Source: Tunturibacter empetritectus (GTDB lineage Bacteria; Acidobacteriota; Terriglobia; Terriglobales; Acidobacteriaceae). From it: 64,000 nt of DNA. Positions 52,364-60,568 of this stretch are shown piece after piece. The notes under the pieces were generated by a model, which had not been told where the DNA came from, did no database searches, and saw nothing but the letters and a program-made list of their open reading frames with translations. The stretch covers positions 558,001 through 622,000 of the forward strand of contig NZ_CP132932.1 of the NCBI RefSeq assembly GCF_040358985.1. The letters run 5' to 3'. The stretch's first letter is position 1. Each line of letters starts with the position of its first letter. The translations under genes were made by a program, and so were the position numbers.

Positions 52364-52971
52364 CAACCATAGCGACTGCCAGCAGAATTCCAATCGACGG
52401 TCCCATCGAAACACCGTGGAAGCTGCCCTACCGCGGCACCATCGGCATGGCTTGCCTCATCATCGCCGAGTCCGCAATCTTCATCATCTTCGTCGTCGCT
52501 TACATCTACTACATTGGTAAGAGCCTCAGCGGCCCAACCCCCGCCCAGGTGCTCGAGCTTCCCATCTTCGGCACCATCTGTCTGCTCTCCAGCAGCATCT
52601 TCGTTCACAACGCAGTCAGCTCTCTGCGCAAAGACAACCGCCGAGGCTGCACCCTGAATCTCGCCATCACCGTCCTACTCGGACTTATCTTTCTAGCGAC
52701 CACAGCCCGCGAGTGGTATCACCTCATCCACGACGAGGGTCTCACCATCAAGACCAACCTCTTCGGCACCACCTACTACTCTTTGGTCGGCCTGCACGCA
52801 ACCCACGTCGTCGTCGGCCTCATCATGCTCACTCTGGTCCTGGGCATCTCGCTAACCGGCCACGTAAAAGAAGAGCACTCCGAGAAGCTCGAAGTCCTCT
52901 CACTCTACTGGCACTTCGTCGACGCAGTCTGGGTCGTCGTATTTCTCGTCGTCTACGTCTTAGGCAGATAA
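52360..52971 (+). CDS. ctaE: Cytochrome c oxidase subunit III
   Basis: 203 residues, about five membrane helices. Seen: KLPYRGTIGMACLIIAESAIFIIFVVAYIYY (start of the family), FSLVGLHATHVVVGLIML-like SLVGLHATHVVVGLIMLTL (conserved GLHxxHV) and YWHFVDAVWVVVFLVVYVLGR at the C-terminus. The short form is typical of bacterial caa3 oxidases. It stabilises the proton supply to subunit I. Start overlaps the ctaD stop (ATGA). Confidence 0.95.
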   Translation: MTTIATASRIPIDGPIETPWKLPYRGTIGMACLIIAESAIFIIFVVAYIYYIGKSLSGPTPAQVLELPIFGTICLLSSSIFVHNAVSSLRKDNRRGCTLNLAITVLLGLIFLATTAREWYHLIHDEGLTIKTNLFGTTYYSLVGLHATHVVVGLIMLTLVLGISLTGHVKEEHSEKLEVLSLYWHFVDAVWVVVFLVVYVLGR

Positions 52972-52993
52972 CTCCCCGGAGAGGAGGAGCACG

Positions 52994-53863
52994 ATGCAGG
53001 AAGAGCCATTCACGCAATCCTCGCCAAGCCACGAGCACGAACACCGATCCGACACCGTCATCCTTCCGGCGCCAACGCCCTGGCCCATGGTTCTCGCGCT
53101 CGGTCTCTCGCTCCTGATCGCCGGCATGGTCACACATTGGGTCATCAGCCTTTTAGGACTCATCCTGACTCTGCGCGCCATGTTCGGCTGGTTCTTCGAT
53201 ATCTTCCCCCACGAGCTTCACGTCGCCGTCCCCGTTCAAACCGGCGTAATGAAGATCGCCAGCACCCGCACCACACGCGAACAGCTTCCCGTCAGTGCAG
53301 ATCATCGTCAGATGCTGCCGGTTGAAACCTTCAGCGTCACCGCTGGCATCAAGGGCGGCATCGTCGGCGGCATCGCAATGATCATTCCCGCAGCTCTCTT
53401 CGGCCTGCTCAAATATCACAGCATCTGGTACGCCGTGAATCTTCTGGCTGCAGGCGGCTTCGTTAGCTGGGCGAGCGAGAGCACGGCCTTCCTCTGCCAG
53501 TTTCATCTCGAAGGCCTTCTAGCTGCTACTGGCATCCACGCCTTCACCTCCGTCCTCATCGGCCTTCTCTACGGAGCCATGCTCCCGATGTTCCCCAGAA
53601 AGCCGATCCTCACCGCCGGCTTCGTCGCGCCTCTGCTCTGGACCGGCCTCCTCTACTCCGCGCTCGGAGTCATCAGCCCCGTCCTCAACGCCCGTATCAA
53701 CTGGCTATGGTTCGTCATCTCACAGATCGCCTTCGGTCTGGTCTGCGGCTTCATCGTCAACCTCCAGGTTAAGGTGCGCACTCCGCAGTTCCGATCTCTG
53801 CCCTTCGCCGTTCGCGCCGGTATCCATAGCGATGTACCCATTACGAAAGACGACGACCAATGA
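52994..53863 (+). CDS. Unknown multi-pass membrane protein of the respiratory operon
   Basis: 289 residues; GGAGGAG lies just before the start. A His/Glu-rich N-terminus is followed by two helices (about 32-66), a loop with the motif FFDIFPHELHVAVPV, and five more helices (about 108-265) rich in Gly/Ala. The first part resembles small subunit IV-type (CtaF) proteins, which also start with a P-x-P-x-x-W-P segment, but the second half has no counterpart there. Its position between oxidase and bc-complex genes with tight spacing (22 bases before, ATGA overlap after) implies a role in the oxidase, its assembly or its contact with the bc complex. Confidence 0.65.
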   Translation: MQEEPFTQSSPSHEHEHRSDTVILPAPTPWPMVLALGLSLLIAGMVTHWVISLLGLILTLRAMFGWFFDIFPHELHVAVPVQTGVMKIASTRTTREQLPVSADHRQMLPVETFSVTAGIKGGIVGGIAMIIPAALFGLLKYHSIWYAVNLLAAGGFVSWASESTAFLCQFHLEGLLAATGIHAFTSVLIGLLYGAMLPMFPRKPILTAGFVAPLLWTGLLYSALGVISPVLNARINWLWFVISQIAFGLVCGFIVNLQVKVRTPQFRSLPFAVRAGIHSDVPITKDDDQ

Positions 53864-54639
53864 GCGCAGTCCCTCGCAGACTTAAAGTGTTCGGCACCCT
53901 CATGCTGTCGACAGCGTGCCTCGCCACCATCGGATGCAGCCGCATCCACGGTCGCCCCGGACCAGGCCCCGAGGTCATACGACCCGATGAAGTCCTCGAC
54001 TTCCCAACCCTCTACAAAGAGAACTGCACAGCCTGCCACGGAGCGAACGGCAAGAACGGCGCAGCCATCGCGCTCGCCAACCCCATCTACCTCGCAGTAG
54101 CCGGAGAGCAGACCATCCACCAGACCATCACCAAAGGCGTCCCCGGAGGCCTGATGCCTGCCTTCGCCAGAACCTCCGGCGGATCACTCACCGACAAGCA
54201 GGTCGCGATCTTGTCGCAGGGCATCCTGCAGCAGTGGGGCGCCCCGGGTCAGCTAGCTGGAGTAACTCCACCCCCCTACGCGGCCGCCTCGCAGGGCGAT
54301 GCCAACCGCGGCCAGCAAGCCTATGCCGCAGCCTGTGCGCGATGCCACGGAGCAAGCGGCGAAGGCACCTCGGTCGATCCCAAAACCGGTGATCCTAAAA
54401 CCAGTGATTCTAAAGCAAGCGCAGAAAAACTAGGCTCCATCGTCAACTCGTCCTATCTTGCCCTCATCAGCGATCAGGGCCTGCGCAGCATCGTCATCGC
54501 AGGCCGACCCGACGAGGGAATGCCCGACTGGCGCTCCGACTCCGCCCAGCCCCTCACCGATCAGCAGATCACCGACATCCTAGCCTGGCTAACCTCCAAA
54601 CGCATCACCGAACCCGGCCAGCCCTATCACTCTCACTAA
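53860..54639 (+). CDS. Dihaem cytochrome c lipoprotein
   Basis: 259 residues. Lipobox ATIGC with lipid Cys at 26. Two cytochrome c domains: CTACH at 56-60 and CARCH at 159-163, with candidate axial Met in PGGLMPAF and PDEGMPDW. A low-complexity stretch (PKTGDPKTSDSKASAEK) follows the second haem. A membrane-anchored shuttle between the bc complex and the caa3 oxidase is the likely role. Starts as ATGA with the gene before it. Confidence 0.9.
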   Translation: MSAVPRRLKVFGTLMLSTACLATIGCSRIHGRPGPGPEVIRPDEVLDFPTLYKENCTACHGANGKNGAAIALANPIYLAVAGEQTIHQTITKGVPGGLMPAFARTSGGSLTDKQVAILSQGILQQWGAPGQLAGVTPPPYAAASQGDANRGQQAYAAACARCHGASGEGTSVDPKTGDPKTSDSKASAEKLGSIVNSSYLALISDQGLRSIVIAGRPDEGMPDWRSDSAQPLTDQQITDILAWLTSKRITEPGQPYHSH

Positions 54640-54689
54640 ACGCGGAAGACAAGAAGTGAAAACGAAGCGCAACGCAGGAGCAGGAAGCA

Positions 54690-55382
54690 ATGATACCGAG
54701 TGAACAGCTCCCACCAACCGATCAAACCCGTGCTGGTCAAACGATGACCGAGCCGCAACCCGACTTCGTCAAAGACCCGAGCATCGCCGCGGGCCACTCC
54801 CGCCGCGCCTTCCTCTTCAAGCTCGCCATTGCGGTCAACGGCGTAGTCGGCGTCGTCCTCGCCATCCCCATCGTCGGCTATCTCCTCGGCCCCGCGCTCA
54901 AGAAGACCTCCGCCGAAAACTCATGGATCAACCTTGGCCCAATCTCCGACTTTCCCGAAGGCGAGACCCGCCTCGTCAACTACCGCAACCCCATCACAAC
55001 CGACTGGGACGGCCAGACCGGCGACGTCCCTGCCTGGGTCCGCCGCGTCTCCGGCGACACCTTCCAGGTCTTTGCCATCAACTGCGCTCACCTCGGCTGC
55101 CCCGTCCGCTGGTTCGCCCAGTCCAAACTCTTCCTCTGCCCCTGCCACGGTGGCGCCTACTACGCCGACGGCTCCCGTGCCTCCGGCCCACCCGAGCGCG
55201 GCCTCTTCGAGTACGACCACAAAGTCTCCAACGGCACCCTCATGATCAGCGGCGGCAGAATGCCAACCTTGGCTAACGAGGCAAAAAACGTCGATCCCCT
55301 CACTCAAATCAACGGCAGCCCCGCAGCCCGTCTCAACGCAATCGACCAACCCCAACCGAGGTGCAGCTCATGCCAGACCTAA
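54690..55382 (+). CDS. Rieske iron-sulfur protein of a bc-type complex
   Basis: 230 residues. Twin-arginine signal HSRRAFLFKLAIAV at about 37-50, also the membrane anchor. The Rieske domain has cluster ligands C132, H134, C150 and H153 and disulfide cysteines C137 and C152 in NCAHLGCP and CPCHGG. It takes electrons from menaquinol with the cytochrome b encoded next. Ends 13 bases inside the start of that gene. A QcrA-type naming is reasonable but not certain. Confidence 0.93.
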   Translation: MIPSEQLPPTDQTRAGQTMTEPQPDFVKDPSIAAGHSRRAFLFKLAIAVNGVVGVVLAIPIVGYLLGPALKKTSAENSWINLGPISDFPEGETRLVNYRNPITTDWDGQTGDVPAWVRRVSGDTFQVFAINCAHLGCPVRWFAQSKLFLCPCHGGAYYADGSRASGPPERGLFEYDHKVSNGTLMISGGRMPTLANEAKNVDPLTQINGSPAARLNAIDQPQPRCSSCQT

Positions 55383-56851
55383 AACAACGCGGCCTCGAGG
55401 TCTACAACTGGTTTGAAGCCCGTCTCGGACTGGGCGCACCTCTCATTGAAGTAGCCGAGCACGAAGTCCCCGCCAACACCGCCAGCTGGTGGTACGTCTT
55501 CGGCAGCGCCGCCACCGTCATCCTCGTCCTGCAGATCATGACCGGCATCCTGCTCGCGCTCGTCTACGCCCCCACCGCCAGCAACGCCTGGAACAGCCTC
55601 CAGTTCCTCGACCACAACGTCAAGCTCGGCTGGTTCCTCCGCGCCATGCACGGCTGGGGCTCGGACTTCATGGTCGCCATCGTCCTCATCCACATGTTGC
55701 AGGTCTTCCTCTTCGGAGCCTACAAGTTCCCCCGCGAGCTCACCTGGATCATCGGCGTCTTCCTCCTCCTGCTCACCCTCGGCATGGCCTTCACCGGCCA
55801 AGTCCTGCGCTTCGACCAGGACGCCTACTGGGGCCTCGGCATCGGCGCCTCCATCCTTAGCCGCGTCCCGCTCATCGGAGGCCCACTCGTCGGCCTCATG
55901 CTCGGCGGCCCCATCATCGCCGGCAACACCCTCTCCCGCTTCTTTGCCCTGCACGTCTTCGTCATCCCTGGCATCCTCCTCGGCCTCGTTGGCCTGCACG
56001 TCTGGATGGTCCTCCGACTCGGCATCAACGACTGGCCCATGCCCGGCCGTCTCGTCAAAAAATCCACTTATCAGCGCGAGTACCACGAGCTAGAAAAGAA
56101 AACCGGCATCCCCTTCGTCCCCGACGCCGCCTGGAAGGACGCCGCCTTCGCCGCCGCCATCATGCTCGCCGTCATCGCCTGCGCCCTCTGGTTCGGCCCC
56201 TTCGGCCCCAGTGGCCAACCCGACCCCACCATCATCCAGACCGCACCCAAGCCCGACTACTTCTTCCTTTGGCTCTACGCCGTCCTCGCCTATCTGCCCC
56301 CATCCATCGAAACCCCTGTCCTCTTCATCGCTCCCGTCCTCGGCCTCGGCGCAATGATTCTCCTCCCGCTGCTCTCCGGCGAAGGCGAAAAGCATGTCTC
56401 TCGCCGTCCCGCAGCCGTGCTGATCGTAAGTGTCATCGCTGTCTCGCTCGGCGTCTTCACCCACCTCGGCACCTACACGCCGTGGAGCCCCATCATGAAC
56501 GCCTGGACCAGCGATCCCATCCCCGTCGCCTACCTGCACAACCGCACCCCGCTCGAACGCGAAGGCGCCCTCGTCCTACAGAACAAACAGTGCCGCAACT
56601 GCCACTCCATCGGCGGCGAAGGCGGTCTGCGCGGCCCTGCACTCGACGCCGTAGCCTCGCGCATGACCGAAGACCAGATCATCCGCCAGGTCCTGCAAGG
56701 CGGAGGCAATATGCCTTCCTACGGCAACGCCCTCAACCCCTCCGAGACCACCGCACTCGTCAAGTTCCTTACCACCCTGCGCGGCAACGACCTGCAGCCT
56801 GCCATCGACGCCTCCCGCCACCTGGCCCTCACGGGCAAAACACCGCACTGA
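55370..56851 (+). CDS. Cytochrome b (b6/bc type) fused to a cytochrome c domain
   Basis: 493 residues from ATG 55370 (GAGG upstream). The N-terminal cytochrome b part has haem His pairs in MHGWGSDFMVAIVLIHML and FALHVFVIPGILLGLVGLHVW, both on long helices. A subunit-IV-like set of helices (about 265-360) follows, then a C-terminal haem site CRNCHSIGG (near 410) with a possible axial Met in GGGNMPSYG. So b, subunit IV and a cytochrome c are joined in one chain. Partners: Rieske protein and dihaem lipoprotein just upstream. Confidence 0.92.
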   Translation: MPDLKQRGLEVYNWFEARLGLGAPLIEVAEHEVPANTASWWYVFGSAATVILVLQIMTGILLALVYAPTASNAWNSLQFLDHNVKLGWFLRAMHGWGSDFMVAIVLIHMLQVFLFGAYKFPRELTWIIGVFLLLLTLGMAFTGQVLRFDQDAYWGLGIGASILSRVPLIGGPLVGLMLGGPIIAGNTLSRFFALHVFVIPGILLGLVGLHVWMVLRLGINDWPMPGRLVKKSTYQREYHELEKKTGIPFVPDAAWKDAAFAAAIMLAVIACALWFGPFGPSGQPDPTIIQTAPKPDYFFLWLYAVLAYLPPSIETPVLFIAPVLGLGAMILLPLLSGEGEKHVSRRPAAVLIVSVIAVSLGVFTHLGTYTPWSPIMNAWTSDPIPVAYLHNRTPLEREGALVLQNKQCRNCHSIGGEGGLRGPALDAVASRMTEDQIIRQVLQGGGNMPSYGNALNPSETTALVKFLTTLRGNDLQPAIDASRHLALTGKTPH

Positions 56852-56873
56852 ACTGCGAGCACACGAAAACCTT

Positions 56874-56970
56874 CCGACCAACGGGAGGACCACATCATTT
56901 CACTTACCAACATAAGGTATACAAGTCACGAAGTGACCGCCTCGCGCGCAGCGAGCCCGTCCGGCAGGAC
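56874..56970. repeat. Family A repeat, copy A6 (right half)
   Basis: The right half of the centre (CCGACCAACGGGAGG) and a complete right arm (inverted stem CTCGC/GCGAG around TGCGC) ending CCGTCCGGCAGGAC. No left arm. Lies between the cytochrome b-c fusion and ctaG. Confidence 0.88.
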
Positions 56971-57002
56971 TCATCCTTATAGCCCGCATATACCCTACTC
57001 CC

Positions 57003-57833
57003 ATGCCTCCTGAATACCGGGCCATCTTCGACGAATGGTCCCCTCCGCTCTTCCTCACCACGGCGCTCCTCCTCAGCGTCCTCCTCTACACACGCGGCTG
57101 GTACGCCATCCGCAAAACCAGGCCCGCACTCTTCCCCACCTGGCGCCTCGTCTGCTTCAACCTCGGCATCGCAACCATCTGGCTCGCCATCGCCTCCCCT
57201 ATGGACGGCTTCGCCGACGCGCTCCTCAGCGCCCACATGGTCGAGCACCTCCTCCTCATGTCCTTCGTCCCCCCAATGCTCCTACTCGGCTACCCGCAAG
57301 TCCCACTCCTCCGAGGTCTCCCACACGCGCTCACCGTCCATCTACTCGCACCTTTCCTGCGCATGAAGTGGCTCCGCACCCTGGGCCACTTCCTCACCCG
57401 CCCCGTCGTAGCGTGGCTCGCAATGAACCTCACCTTCCTCCTCTGGCACATTCCCGCCGCCTACGACTTCGCTCTCGAGCACGAACACTGGCACGAGTTC
57501 GAGCACATCTGCTTCCTCGCCTCATCGATCCTCTTCTGGTGGCCGCTCATCCGCCCCTGGCCCACCACCGCGCGCTACCCCGGCTGGATCATGCTGCCTT
57601 ATCTGGTCCTGGCAGACATCGTCAACACAGCACTCTCCGCCTTCCTCGCCTTCTGCGACCGCCCCGTCTACACCTACTACCTCGAGCACCCCAACCCCTT
57701 CCACATCGACCCCATCGCCGACCAGCGCGCAGGAGCCGTCATCATGTGGGTCCTCGGCTCGCTCATCTTCCTCGTCCCAGCCGTCTTCGTCACCTTCCGC
57801 CTCCTCCAACAAGAGAAGACCCGCACGTCATAG
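57003..57833 (+). CDS. ctaG: Cytochrome c oxidase assembly factor CtaG (caa3 type)
   Basis: 276 residues, about seven membrane helices. Recognised by WLAIASPMDGFADALLSAHMVEHLLLMSFVPPMLLLG, LWHIPAAYDFALEHEHWHEFEH and WWPLIRPWP, the His-rich loop pattern of the caa3_CtaG family, which helps copper insertion. Monocistronic here, separated from the operon by A6. Confidence 0.9.
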   Translation: MPPEYRAIFDEWSPPLFLTTALLLSVLLYTRGWYAIRKTRPALFPTWRLVCFNLGIATIWLAIASPMDGFADALLSAHMVEHLLLMSFVPPMLLLGYPQVPLLRGLPHALTVHLLAPFLRMKWLRTLGHFLTRPVVAWLAMNLTFLLWHIPAAYDFALEHEHWHEFEHICFLASSILFWWPLIRPWPTTARYPGWIMLPYLVLADIVNTALSAFLAFCDRPVYTYYLEHPNPFHIDPIADQRAGAVIMWVLGSLIFLVPAVFVTFRLLQQEKTRTS

Positions 57834-57862
57834 CCGTCTAGCAAAGAAGCGAACTGTTTTAG

Positions 57863-58102
57863 CTAGTCTTGACGACCGTCGACCTCCGGACGCGAACCAC
57901 CCTGCAGCGCCGTTTTAATCGTCGACCGCAAGTGATACTTTGAAATGAGCTTTCCGAAGGCCCAACCAAGGCCTATTCCAATCATCACGCCAAGCTCCAG
58001 ACTTTGACGCCACCACCCAACGGCGATTCCAACCGTCATCCCAATCATGAGACCGAGAGTCATAGCTCTCATTCGTTTTCTTTTTCTCTTCGGACTCATC
58101 AT
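57863..58102 (-). CDS. Small basic two-helix membrane protein, unknown
   Basis: 79 residues from ATG 58102 (or the next ATG, 58099), with GGAG just upstream. A longer frame would translate the tRNA-Ala gene and is wrong. Lys/Arg-rich N-terminus (SPKRKRKRMR) followed by two short hydrophobic segments (about 13-30 and 37-54) with Gly/Met/Ile periodicity like a glycine zipper, then a polar C-terminus. No family recognised. It is just downstream of tRNA-Ala on the same strand. Confidence 0.5.
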   Translation of the reverse strand: MMSPKRKRKRMRAMTLGLMIGMTVGIAVGWWRQSLELGVMIGIGLGWAFGKLISKYHLRSTIKTALQGGSRPEVDGRQD

Positions 58103-58248
58103 TCTCCGAGGACGCGGGGGACTGAACGTTTCTAAAGAACGAAGTCTACGCGAATTGGTTTTGGGGAGCCAGCAAATCGAGGTTTCTGTTTTACAGCAAC
58201 ACAAGCACGTCAGCTTGGTCAATTTAGATGATAGAAAGAATGTTTCTA

Positions 58249-58324
58249 TGGTGGAGCTGAGCGGGATCGAACCGCTGACCTCCTCGTTGCGAACGAGGCG
58301 CTCTCCCAACTGAGCTACAGCCCC
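58249..58324 (-). tRNA. tRNA-Ala, anticodon CGC
   Basis: Read on the minus strand: GGGGCTG pairs with CAGCTCC including the G3-U70 wobble that identifies alanine, the D arm is GCTCAGTTGGGAGAGC, and the stem CCTCG/CGAGG encloses TTCGCAA (anticodon CGC). GGTTCGATCCC is in the T arm. CCA is encoded. 76 bases. Confidence 0.97.
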
Positions 58325-58435
58325 CCACCAAACCCGCATCGCGCACCGCTTTCGCAGGCCCAACGCAGTCGAAACAACATCTCCGAGTGTATCAGCAACC
58401 ACCCCAGCGGCTCAACCACGAGGCTCCAATCAACA

Positions 58436-58705
58436 TCACTCCACCGACACACCAACCCGCCCAGTCACCGCCGTCCCAGCAGCTAACGGCTTCTCTACCA
58501 CATGCCACACCTCGCCAGCATCCATCACCACCTCAAGCACCGGAACCACCAACCTCGCTCCACTCCGAGCCACCGCCTCCAGCATCCCCACATCGCCTGC
58601 AACAAACTCCGTCCGATCGAGCGCCATCTGCCATCGCTGCCGCCCCGCCACACGCGACTCCTCGCGAATATCAATCACCTCCGCAGCAAACTCACTCACG
58701 TGCAC
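58436..58705 (-). CDS. Small conserved-looking protein after fructose-bisphosphatase, unknown
   Basis: 89 residues from a GTG that overlaps the end of the fbp gene by 14 bases. It begins [21 protein letters not shown] and ends [21 protein letters not shown]; it has no signal or membrane helix. Overlap and codon bias in keeping with neighbours support a real gene. Not recognised. Confidence 0.45.
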   Translation of the reverse strand: MHVSEFAAEVIDIREESRVAGRQRWQMALDRTEFVAGDVGMLEAVARSGARLVVPVLEVVMDAGEVWHVVEKPLAAGTAVTGRVGVSVE

Positions 58706-59738
58706 TCACCGGACTAACCGCCGCCACCAGCGCCTCCATCTCCCTCTTACTCCCCACACAAAATGGCGTCCGCTGATGGATCCCCTCCGGCTTGATATCC
58801 AGAATCCGCCCCGCCCCATGCGTAGCCATCCCACCCGCCTGCTCCGCAATAAACGCCAGCGGATTCGCCTCATACAACAGCCGTAGCTTCCCCTTCGGCT
58901 GCTTCAGCGTGGGCGGATACAAAAACACCCCACCCTTCAGCAGCGTCCGATGAAAGTCCGCCACCAGGCTCCCGATATACCGCGAGCTATACTCCTTCTT
59001 CAACCCACCCGTCCGCAGCATCTCCACATACCCGCGATACTCCTCCGACCACCCCGCCGCATTGGCCTCGTTCACCGAGTAGTAGCTCCCCTGCTCCGGC
59101 ATCATCATCTTCTCGTTGCTCAGCACAAACGCCCCAATCGTCGGATCGAGCGTAAATCCATGCACCCCATTTCCCGTCGTATACACCAGCACCGTCGACG
59201 GCCCATACACCACATACCCCGCCGCCACCTGCCGAAACCCCGGCTGCAGAATCGACTCCTCCAGCGTCCCCAGCTCCGCCGGCATCCTCCGCAGCACGCT
59301 GAAGATCGTTCCCACATTCACATTCACATCAATGTTGCTTGACCCATCCAGCGGATCGAACACAATAATGTACTTCCCCGTCTCCGCATCCCGGTTGAAC
59401 GTCACCGGCTGCTCATCCTCCTCGCTCACCAGAGCCGCAACGCTATCGCGGAGCCCAAGGCAATGCAGCAGAGCCTGGTTCGCATAAACATCCAGCTTCT
59501 GCTGCTGCTCCCCCTGCACGTTCTCCGCGCCAAACGAGCCATACACATCGCTCAACCCAGCCGAGCGAATCTTCGCCTCCACCATCTTCGCGGCCAGCGT
59601 AATCCCACTCAGCAACCAGCTGAACGTCCCCGTAGCCTCACGTCCCGTAGACTTCAACATATCCTGCTGCTGCTGCAAAATATGCTGCTGCACCGTCGTA
59701 ATCATCGCCATCGCCACTCTCCGTGTCTCTCCAATCAT
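58692..59738 (-). CDS. fbp: Class I fructose-1,6-bisphosphatase
   Basis: About 348 residues from ATG 59738 (GGAGG 6 bases upstream); ATG 59714 with GGAGAG is an alternative. A key gluconeogenic enzyme: hydrolyses fructose-1,6-bisphosphate. Seen: GFGAENVQGEQQQKLDVYAN-like SFGAENVQGEQQQKLDVYAN, LVSEEDEQPV, the metal and active site FDPLDGSSNIDVNVNVGTIFSV, YSSRYIGSLVADFHRTLLKGG and GGVFLYPPTLKQPKGKLRLLYE. Class I by the DPLDGSSN signature. Confidence 0.93.
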   Translation of the reverse strand: MIGETRRVAMAMITTVQQHILQQQQDMLKSTGREATGTFSWLLSGITLAAKMVEAKIRSAGLSDVYGSFGAENVQGEQQQKLDVYANQALLHCLGLRDSVAALVSEEDEQPVTFNRDAETGKYIIVFDPLDGSSNIDVNVNVGTIFSVLRRMPAELGTLEESILQPGFRQVAAGYVVYGPSTVLVYTTGNGVHGFTLDPTIGAFVLSNEKMMMPEQGSYYSVNEANAAGWSEEYRGYVEMLRTGGLKKEYSSRYIGSLVADFHRTLLKGGVFLYPPTLKQPKGKLRLLYEANPLAFIAEQAGGMATHGAGRILDIKPEGIHQRTPFCVGSKREMEALVAAVSPVSARE

Positions 59739-59786
59739 ATCTGCCTCCGCAGTGCCTGATGGAGTGCCAAATGCAACGCGGATAGC

Positions 59787-59825
59787 CACCGGGTGCCCCA
59801 TCCTTTCGCAGTCTCATCGCAATGG
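59787..59825 (+). repeat. Family B REP-like repeat, copy B2 (partial)
   Basis: CCGGGTGCCCCATCC and the following 25 bases match B3 and B4 (CTTTCGCAGTCTCATCGC) but stop there; the second hairpin is lost. Directly followed by the full copy B3. Confidence 0.85.
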
Positions 59826-59826
59826 A

Positions 59827-59896
59827 CACCAGGTGCCCCATCCTTTCGCAGTCTCATCGCGATAGGGTGGGGTATTCGCGCCGGCAGGCGCGAACC
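59827..59896 (+). repeat. Family B REP-like repeat, copy B3, left of RAYT
   Basis: Full copy: hairpin 1 pairs CCCCATCCT with AGGGTGGGG and hairpin 2 is TTCGCGCC-GGCA-GGCGCGAA. It ends 20 bases before the transposase start, same orientation as B4. Confidence 0.9.
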
Positions 59897-59916
59897 GTCT
59901 TCGCTAAACTAACCCT

Positions 59917-60375
59917 ATGTCCCTGGGCCTGAACCGATACCATCAAACCGGCGACCTCCATTTCATCACCTTCAGTTGCTTCCGCAAACGAAACATCCTC
60001 GGCACCTACGAAGCCCGCGACCGCTTCGTAGAAATCTTCGAACAGACCCGCAAATATCTCTTCCACATCAACGGCTATGTCGTCATGCCCAACCATGTCC
60101 ACATTCTCGTCTCAGAGCCCAAATCCGCCCCACTATCGCTCGCCATCCAGATCCTCAAGCAGCGCTTCTCCCGCACTCGCACCGAAGACTACGTTTGGGA
60201 GACCCGCTACTACGACTTCAACGTCCGCACCGAACCCAAGAGAATTGAAAAACTCCGCTACATTCGCCGCAACCCAGTCACCCGTGGACTAGTCACAGAG
60301 CCCGGCCATTGGCAGTGGAGCAGCTTCAATGCCCACGCCACCAACGACGCTCATCCAATCCTCATCACCCGATAA
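59917..60375 (+). CDS. REP-associated tyrosine transposase (RAYT, IS200-like Y1)
   Basis: 152 residues. The HUH motif is PNHVHILVSEP (H60, H62), with the candidate nucleophile Tyr near 115 in LRYIRRNPVTRGLV. The family ending is GHWQWSSFNAH. All are intact, so it should be active. Y1 transposases of this type move or copy the palindromic repeats that bracket them. Here family B repeats sit 20 bases before and 45 bases after the gene. N-terminal YHQTGDLHFITFSCF is the usual beta strand of the family. Confidence 0.92.
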   Translation: MSLGLNRYHQTGDLHFITFSCFRKRNILGTYEARDRFVEIFEQTRKYLFHINGYVVMPNHVHILVSEPKSAPLSLAIQILKQRFSRTRTEDYVWETRYYDFNVRTEPKRIEKLRYIRRNPVTRGLVTEPGHWQWSSFNAHATNDAHPILITR

Positions 60376-60420
60376 CAGCCAAAAAAGTACGCTGTGTGCA
60401 AGATAAGACCCCGGGGTAAG

Positions 60421-60489
60421 ACCGGGTGCCCCATCCTTTCGCAGTCTCATCGCGATAGGGTGGGGTATTCGCGCCGGCAGGCGCGAACC
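60421..60489 (+). repeat. Family B REP-like repeat, copy B4, right of RAYT
   Basis: Nearly identical to B3 and in the same orientation, with both hairpins complete. B3 and B4 frame the transposase as the likely left and right ends of its unit. Confidence 0.9.
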
Positions 60490-60568
60490 GCAGTTCAGTC
60501 GCCCGTGCCTTCAGAATCATCCGAAGCAAACCCACCCACCCGCACGAACACCTTAGTTACAATCACCC

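Noticed and set aside
58103..58402. Upstream part of a long minus-strand frame containing [20 protein letters not shown]
   Set aside because: This is the tRNA-Ala gene translated in a wrong context, a common false ORF. The real gene begins at 58102.
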